Assembly (NCBI GenBank): GCA_900555435.1
Contig: USLH01000083.1
Coordinates: 1-10,194 of the forward strand
Source: an uncultured Oscillospiraceae bacterium
Lineage (GTDB): Bacteria > Bacillota > Clostridia > Oscillospirales > Ruminococcaceae
Length of the DNA stretch: 10,194 bases
Direction of reading: 5' to 3'
This document shows, piece by piece, positions 6,036-10,194 of the stretch. How positions within the stretch are numbered: position 1 is the first letter of the stretch; the number at the start of each line of letters is the position of its first letter. The translations under genes and the position numbers were made by a program. The notes below the pieces were generated by a model, which did no database searches, was not told where the DNA came from, and saw only the letters and a list, made by a program, of their open reading frames with translations.

Positions 6036-6075
6036 AAAGACCCGTTCGCGCCTTAAAAGGTGCGTGCGGGTCTTT
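6036..6075. terminator. Bidirectional terminator between recQ and pnuC
   Basis: AAAGACCCG (6036-6044) pairs with CGGGTCTTT (6067-6075), and an inner stem CGCGCC/GGTGCG (6047-6052 with 6059-6064, one wobble) extends it. On the minus strand it is followed by a run of six T, ideal for pnuC. On the plus strand the stem ends in TTT followed by CGTTC, adequate for recQ. Both stop codons lie within 8 bases of it. Confidence 0.85.
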
Positions 6076-6082
6076 CGTTCGG

Positions 6083-6763
6083 TCATGCCTGCTGCAGCTC
6101 CCGCTTTTTCCAGCGGAAGAAGCCGTAGAGGTCGTTTACAAAAAAGATGGCAAAGTTCACTACCACCGGGAGGTAGGCCGGGTCTTTCATCGAAGCCATA
6201 ACCCAGAGGATGATAAGCACCAGATCATTGGCGGCATAGCCGGCAGCGTAGTAGGAGGAGCGCAGCATGGTCAGGGCGGCGGCTAAAAAGCTGGTGGCCA
6301 CGGAGATGGTGCTGAACAGCAGGTTCGGGGTATCAAGAAGCCATAAGATCCAGCTGAACAGGGCGGTGGCGGCGATGCAGCTTATAGTGAGCAAAAGGAC
6401 GTGGCGGCAGGTGAGGGAGCGGATCTTTACGGTCTTGTCTCCGCTTTCCGATGGGTTTTTGAACCATGTGACCGCCGACCAGACCGACATGGGAAGACTC
6501 ATCCCCAGATAGGTGAGCATTTCGCCCCAGTAGCGGAAGCGGAAGGAAAGGATCCCGTAAAGGATGCTGAACACGACCATGAGGATCTGTGCCCAGACGC
6601 TCCCCTTGGCGGCGAGAACCAAGGATGTGACGCCGATGAGGGCGGCGGCCAGCGTAATAAGATCCGGGTCGGGGGAGGTCAGGTTGGAGATGAGTACAAG
6701 AGCCAAAGAGGCAATCCAGAGGATCCACTCGTTCCGGGTAAAGGTTCTGATGGGATTTTGCAT
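6083..6763 (-). CDS. pnuC: PnuC-family transporter (nicotinamide riboside / vitamin B3 precursor uptake)
   Basis: The 226-residue integral membrane protein matches PnuC: about seven hydrophobic segments, FRYWGEMLTYLGMSLPM near residues 76-92, NPSES, and the C-terminal AANDLVLIILWVMAS, then PVVVNFAIFFVNDLYGFFRW, a hallmark of the family. PnuC proteins facilitate diffusion of nicotinamide riboside (sometimes thiamine or riboflavin in PnuT/PnuX relatives), which is trapped by cytoplasmic phosphorylation for NAD synthesis. The specific vitamin cannot be fixed from sequence alone. AAAAGGAG (6778-6771) lies 7 bases before the ATG. It starts 86 bases after the MATE gene on the same strand, with no obvious own promoter or riboswitch, so the two probably share a transcript that ends at the bidirectional terminator. 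Confidence 0.9.
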   Translation of the reverse strand: MQNPIRTFTRNEWILWIASLALVLISNLTSPDPDLITLAAALIGVTSLVLAAKGSVWAQILMVVFSILYGILSFRFRYWGEMLTYLGMSLPMSVWSAVTWFKNPSESGDKTVKIRSLTCRHVLLLTISCIAATALFSWILWLLDTPNLLFSTISVATSFLAAALTMLRSSYYAAGYAANDLVLIILWVMASMKDPAYLPVVVNFAIFFVNDLYGFFRWKKRELQQA

Positions 6764-6849
6764 GGGAAGTCTCCTTTTGAAGTGAATTTTTTATTGATCC
6801 AAAAGGAGGGAATGCGGGTCTAAAAGCAGGTTGTGCTGCGGTTTTCGGG

Positions 6850-8220
6850 TCATTTTTTTGCGGCCTCCAGCTTTTTCATGGCTTTCCGGAACTGGAAGAA
6901 GAAAATGGCGGCGGTGGAAGAGACGGCAATGGCATCGGCGATGTGCTCCGCCAGATAGACGCCCATGGTCTTGTCCGGCATAAAGATGGGGACAAGGTAG
7001 ATGAGAGGGAGCAGGAGGATGAATTTCCGAAGCACCGCCACAAAGATGGAGCAGCCTGCATAGCCGATGGAGACGAATGCCATCTGGCAGGCGGTCTGCA
7101 CCCCGAAAATAAAGAGGGCGGCGCAGTAGACCCGGAGGGCTTTAGCGGTGAAGGCGATGAGGGCAGCGTCCGAGCTGAACATCCGGGCAAAAACGCCAGG
7201 GAACAGCTGAATAAACGCCCAGAGCAGGATGGTGTAGGAAAGGGAGACCGTCAGGAGGAGACGGAAAGTCTTTTTGACCCGGGCGACGTTTCCGGCGCCG
7301 TAGTTGTAGCTTAAGATGGGCTGGGCTCCCAGAGAGACGCCCTGCATGGGGAGAAGGGCGAACTGCATGACGCTATAAAGGATGGTCATGGCGCCCACGG
7401 CGATGTCCCCGCCGTATTTCAAAAGGGAGGAGTTGAAGCAGACGGTGATGATGCTCTCGCTGGCCTGCATGATGAAGGTGGCAAGCCCCAGAGCAATGCA
7501 GGGGAGGAGCAGCTTCGGGGAGGGGGAGAGACAGCCTTTTCTCAGCTTCAGAATGGTCTTTTTGCCCATGAGGAAGCAGATCACCCAGACGCAGGAGATG
7601 CCCTGAGAGAGGATGGTGGCGAGGGCGGCTCCCTTGACGCCCATGTTGAAGGCAAAGATGAAGAGAGGGTCAAGGACAATGTTGACGACGGCGCCGATGA
7701 GGACGGTGACCATGCTGAAGGTAGCAAAGCCCTGAGCGGTAATGAAGGCGTTGAGTCCTAAGGTCAGCTGGACGAAGACGGTGCCGATGGCGTAGATGTT
7801 CATATAGCTGGCGGCGAAATCGATGGTGTTTTCGCTGGCGCCGAAAAGTAAGAGAAGGTCCCGCCCCCAGATGAGAAGGACGGCAGTGAGGACGGCGGAG
7901 ATAAGGATCTGCATGGTGAAGCAGCCGCCTAAGATCCGCTGGGCGGTCTCGTGGTCGCCTTTTCCCATGGCGATGGAGGCTCTGGGAGCTCCACCGGAGC
8001 TGACAAAGGCGGCGAAGGCGGAAACGATGAGGATCAGGGGCATACAGACGCCTAAGCCCGTCAGGGCCAAGCTGCCGGTTTCCGGGATATGGCCGATGTA
8101 GATGCGGTCCACAATGTTATAGAGCATATTGACGATCTGGGCGATGACGGAGGGAATGGCCAGCTTTAAGAGCAGCTTTCCCACAGGCTGGGTGCCGAGG
8201 AAGGTTTTATCGGGGTTCAT
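6850..8220 (-). CDS. MATE family efflux transporter (MepA-like)
   Basis: The 456-residue protein has about twelve hydrophobic segments in two similar halves, as in cation-coupled multidrug and toxin extrusion transporters. N-terminal family features include KLAIPSVIAQIVNMLYNIVD, RIYIGHIPETGSLALTGLGV, and SSGGAPRASIAMGKGD. The second half has the matching MQFALLPMQGVSLGAQPILS with YNYGAGN. Such proteins export cationic compounds, drugs or metabolites across the cytoplasmic membrane using Na+ or H+ gradients; the substrate is unknown. AAGGAG (8233-8228) lies 7 bases before the ATG, and a strong promoter lies further upstream. The pairing with pnuC downstream does not by itself show a shared substrate. 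Confidence 0.93.
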   Translation of the reverse strand: MNPDKTFLGTQPVGKLLLKLAIPSVIAQIVNMLYNIVDRIYIGHIPETGSLALTGLGVCMPLILIVSAFAAFVSSGGAPRASIAMGKGDHETAQRILGGCFTMQILISAVLTAVLLIWGRDLLLLFGASENTIDFAASYMNIYAIGTVFVQLTLGLNAFITAQGFATFSMVTVLIGAVVNIVLDPLFIFAFNMGVKGAALATILSQGISCVWVICFLMGKKTILKLRKGCLSPSPKLLLPCIALGLATFIMQASESIITVCFNSSLLKYGGDIAVGAMTILYSVMQFALLPMQGVSLGAQPILSYNYGAGNVARVKKTFRLLLTVSLSYTILLWAFIQLFPGVFARMFSSDAALIAFTAKALRVYCAALFIFGVQTACQMAFVSIGYAGCSIFVAVLRKFILLLPLIYLVPIFMPDKTMGVYLAEHIADAIAVSSTAAIFFFQFRKAMKKLEAAKK

Positions 8221-8255
8221 GGCGGTTCTCCTTGAAGTCTTTCAACAAAAATTTT

Positions 8256-8269
8256 CCGGCACCGGCCGG
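8256..8269 (-). repeat. GC-rich hairpin in the MATE leader
   Basis: CCGGC/GCCGG with a 4-base loop lies between the predicted transcription start and the ribosome binding site of the MATE gene, followed on the minus strand by AAAATTTTT. It may be a leader structure; the stem is only 5 bp, so significance is uncertain. Confidence 0.3.
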
Positions 8270-8285
8270 GGATATACAACTTTTC

Positions 8286-8314
8286 ATTTTAGCAGATTTC
8301 CGGACGTTTGGCAA
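8286..8314 (-). promoter_or_regulatory. Promoter of the MATE-pnuC unit
   Basis: On the minus strand, TTGCCA (8314-8309, 5 of 6), 17 bases, then TAAAAT (8291-8286, 5 of 6) preceded by TGC, an extended -10. The start would be near 8279, giving a leader of about 60 bases. Confidence 0.7.
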
Positions 8315-8403
8315 GGCGGAAGGAGGAGAAATCCGGTTTTTGGAGGAAAAGGGGGGCGAAAAACTGTGGGATCCAAAGAAGAATTCCGTATCAGTCGGAG
8401 CGG

Positions 8404-8820
8404 TTATTTGATCTTTACCCGCTTTGCCTTATACATCCGGCAGCTGTGAGGCTCTATGGCAGGCAGGAAGTAATCCCGCTTAACGCCCGGATTCTCCCCG
8501 GTGAACACGTCGGTCAGCTCCAAGCCGCAGCCGCTCTCATAAGGAATCCCGAGATCCGCAAAAGAAGCGCTGCAACGGTACTCGTGACCGGCTTCGCTCA
8601 AATTGAAGTAAGCCAATACAAATTCATTGTTGGACAGATGCCGGATGAAGAAATACGGATCCTCACCGGATTTTCCGGCCAGATAAGGCGGACGGCACTC
8701 CTCGTCCTGATCGATGGCGATCAGCGCTTTGCTGGTCTCGTTGACCGTGCGAAGGTCGCAGCCCATCATCAGTGGCACGCCAAAGAGGCACCACAAAGCA
8801 AAGTGCGTCCGGTATTCCAT
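8404..8820 (-). pseudogene. GH27 alpha-galactosidase, C-terminal remnant
   Basis: About 138 codons on the minus strand match the C-terminal part of glycoside hydrolase family 27 (alpha-galactosidase / melibiase): EYRTHFALWCLFGVPLMMGC followed by DLRTVNETSKALIAIDQDE. A beta-sandwich-like tail follows (FFIRHLSNNEFVLAYFNLSE, FADLGIPYESGCGLELTDVFTGE) before the stop. The first two thirds of the barrel, including the catalytic Asp residues, are missing. Recognisable homology begins right at MEYRTHF (8820). The frame stays open upstream to 9261, but that stretch is not GH27-like and runs antisense to recJ. No ribosome binding site precedes 8820. It is best read as a deletion remnant left beside recJ, unlikely to give an active enzyme. 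Confidence 0.8.
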
Positions 8821-8943
8821 AAAACCGGCATTTTCTTTTCTTCTTTGCTTTTTTTCTGCAACATTTTGAAAAACGCAGGCCATGCCTGTGCGGTCCTTCC
8901 TTTCGGCTGCTCTGGGGGGAAGGGAGACTTTACGGAAAATTTC

Positions 8944-8972
8944 TTGAAATCGGGGAGAAAAAATGCTACAAT
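8944..8972 (+). promoter_or_regulatory. recJ promoter with extended -10
   Basis: TTGAAA (8944-8949, 5 of 6), 17 bases, TACAAT (8967-8972, 5 of 6) preceded by TGC. The start would be near 8979, about 44 bases before the ATG at 9023. Confidence 0.7.
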
Positions 8973-9022
8973 ATATTTTTAGGTCATATCCTGCAATTTT
9001 CTGACAGACGGAGGCCGGCAGT

Positions 9023-10194
9023 ATGTTATTTACCAAGTGGATCCTTCCGGAAGGAAATCCGAAAAACAGCGCCCTGATCCGGCGGGAGTACGGAGTCCCG
9101 GCCATGGTGGCGGATATTCTTGCGGCCAGAGGGCTTTCCGCAGCGGCAACGTCGGAGCTTTTAGAAGAGGAGATCGGGCTGGAGGATCCGTTCCTGCTGC
9201 CGGATATGCAGGAAGCGGTGAAGCGCATTGAAGAAGCGCTGGATGAAAACCAGCGGATCACGGTTTACGGGGATTACGACTGCGACGGGGTCACGTCGAC
9301 GGTGATCTTATACAGCTATCTCCAGTCCATGGGGGCCGACGTTACCTGGTATATTCCGGAGCGGCTGGACGAAGGGTACGGATTGAACGCCGGGGCTCTG
9401 GAGGAGATCGCCGGATGGGGGACCAAGCTCCTCATTACGGTGGACAACGGCATTTCCGCTTTAAAAGAGGTGGAGCTGGCGGGGGAGCTGGGAATGGACG
9501 TGGTGATTACCGACCACCATCAGGTCGGCGGCGACCTGCCGGCTGCAGCGGCAGTGGTGAATCCCCATCGCCGGGATTATCGGGGCAGCTTTCCGGATCT
9601 GTGCGGCGCCGGGGTGGCGCTGAAGCTGGTGGCGGCCATGGAAGGCGGCGAATACGAGCAGGTCATGGAGTCCTTCGGGGCCTTTGCCGCCATCGGGACG
9701 GTGGGGGATGTGGTGCCCCTGACCGGGGAGAACCGGTATCTGGTGAAAAAGGGCTTGGAGCTTTTGGAGTATAACGAAAATCTGGGGCTGCAGGCGCTTT
9801 TGGAAGTGACCGGCATGAAGGGAAAACCGGTCACTTCCCAGAAGGTGGCCTTCGGGCTGGCGCCCCGGATCAATGCGGCAGGGCGGATGGGCAGCGCGAA
9901 GCTGGCCGTGCAGCTCTTTTTGAGCGAGGATCCGGAGGAGGCCGCCCAGCTGGCGGAGGAGCTGAACGGGATGAACGCCCGTCGGCAGGAGGAAGAGGAG
10001 ATCATCCTCGCTAAGGTGGAGGAAGCCATTGCCGCCCATCCGGAGAAAAAGCTTGATCGGGTCATGGTCGTTGCGGCAGAGGGGCTCAACCACGGGGTGG
10101 TGGGGATCGTTTCCGCCAAGGTCCTGGGGCTTTACGGAAAGCCCAACATCATCCTTTCCGTCGACGGGGACACGGCCACCGGCTCCGCCCGGAG
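9023..10194 (+). CDS. recJ: Single-stranded-DNA-specific exonuclease RecJ, 5' part
   Basis: The frame is open to the window edge; 390 codons are visible. RecJ degrades single-stranded DNA 5' to 3' in mismatch, excision and recombinational repair, using Mn2+/Mg2+. DHH-superfamily motifs occur in order: DYDCDG (84-89), VDNG with Asp141, DHH (164-166), GDVVPL (228-233), then PRINAAGRMG (281-290). The DHHA1 domain starts with LNHGVVGIVSAK (355-366) and GSAR (387-390) at the edge. The usual Trp of the EGWH-type motif is Leu here (EGLNHGVVG). GGAGG (9010-9014) lies 8 bases before the ATG. The missing part should hold the rest of DHHA1 and the OB-like domain, since full-length RecJ is at least 560 residues. 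The visible part is intact. Confidence 0.95.
   Translation, partial: MLFTKWILPEGNPKNSALIRREYGVPAMVADILAARGLSAAATSELLEEEIGLEDPFLLPDMQEAVKRIEEALDENQRITVYGDYDCDGVTSTVILYSYLQSMGADVTWYIPERLDEGYGLNAGALEEIAGWGTKLLITVDNGISALKEVELAGELGMDVVITDHHQVGGDLPAAAAVVNPHRRDYRGSFPDLCGAGVALKLVAAMEGGEYEQVMESFGAFAAIGTVGDVVPLTGENRYLVKKGLELLEYNENLGLQALLEVTGMKGKPVTSQKVAFGLAPRINAAGRMGSAKLAVQLFLSEDPEEAAQLAEELNGMNARRQEEEEIILAKVEEAIAAHPEKKLDRVMVVAAEGLNHGVVGIVSAKVLGLYGKPNIILSVDGDTATGSAR

Noticed and set aside
5341..6201. Long plus-strand frame (286 codons) overlapping the recQ 3' half
   Set aside because: It is a shadow of recQ in another frame: Gly/Ala/Arg-rich composition, no family match, and it crosses the recQ terminator.
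6764..6849. Possible NAD+ or other riboswitch in front of pnuC
   Set aside because: Only a 4-bp stem (GCAG/CTGC) is visible in the 86-base gap. No conserved aptamer core or terminator was recognised, and the genes look co-transcribed.
8821..9261. Upstream extension of the GH27-remnant frame antisense to recJ
   Set aside because: The peptide is Ser-rich and unlike GH27, and it lies opposite the well-supported recJ start and promoter.
1..10194. CRISPR array, toxin-antitoxin pair, or phage defence system
   Set aside because: No regularly spaced repeats and no recognisable nuclease, antitoxin or defence module were found on either strand; RecQ and RecJ look like ordinary housekeeping copies.

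Overview
The window looks like a chromosomal segment of a low-GC-phylum (Firmicutes/Bacillota) bacterium, most likely a gut-type Clostridia member such as a Lachnospiraceae relative. The basis is the protein style (RecQ, RecJ, PnuC, MATE, LOG-type and SPSTQ-type amidase sequences), strong GGAGG-like ribosome binding sites, TTGACA/TATAAT-type promoters and classic hairpin-plus-T terminators. The species assignment is inference. Most genes are GC-rich with short spacers, but about positions 580-2040 is visibly richer in A+T and looks like an accessory island.

Left part (1-2040): the 3' end of a cysteine-rich protein that resembles the L-2-amino-thiazoline-4-carboxylic acid hydrolase family but stops early. 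It is followed by an inverted repeat and the decayed last third of an IS256-family transposase on the minus strand. An orphan type IV prepilin gene follows, with its own extended -10 promoter and a strong terminator.

Middle part (2040-3945, minus strand): a LOG-type (TIGR00730) nucleotide phosphoribohydrolase gene; a 49-residue single-pass membrane protein gene; and a leaderless N-acetylmuramoyl-L-alanine amidase with a C-terminal SH3-like domain. The small gene has a near-consensus promoter, a 14-bp perfect palindrome that looks like an operator, a GGGAGGT ribosome binding site and a terminator hairpin. The promoter that seems to serve the LOG gene starts inside the small gene's stop codon and lies upstream of that same hairpin, so LOG transcription would have to pass a terminator-like structure in its leader.

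Right part (4150-10194): recQ (plus) runs convergently against a minus-strand pair, a MATE-family exporter followed by the vitamin B3 precursor transporter pnuC, and the convergent ends share a bidirectional terminator. Next come the C-terminal remnant of a GH27 alpha-galactosidase gene on the minus strand and the 5' part of recJ on the plus strand, which runs off the window. RecQ and RecJ are both DNA repair and recombination enzymes, but each has its own promoter.

No CRISPR array, tRNA, rRNA or phage structural module was seen. No clearly new multi-gene defence or biosynthetic system is visible. The most noteworthy items are the small membrane-protein gene with its control region and the hairpin between promoter and gene in front of LOG.
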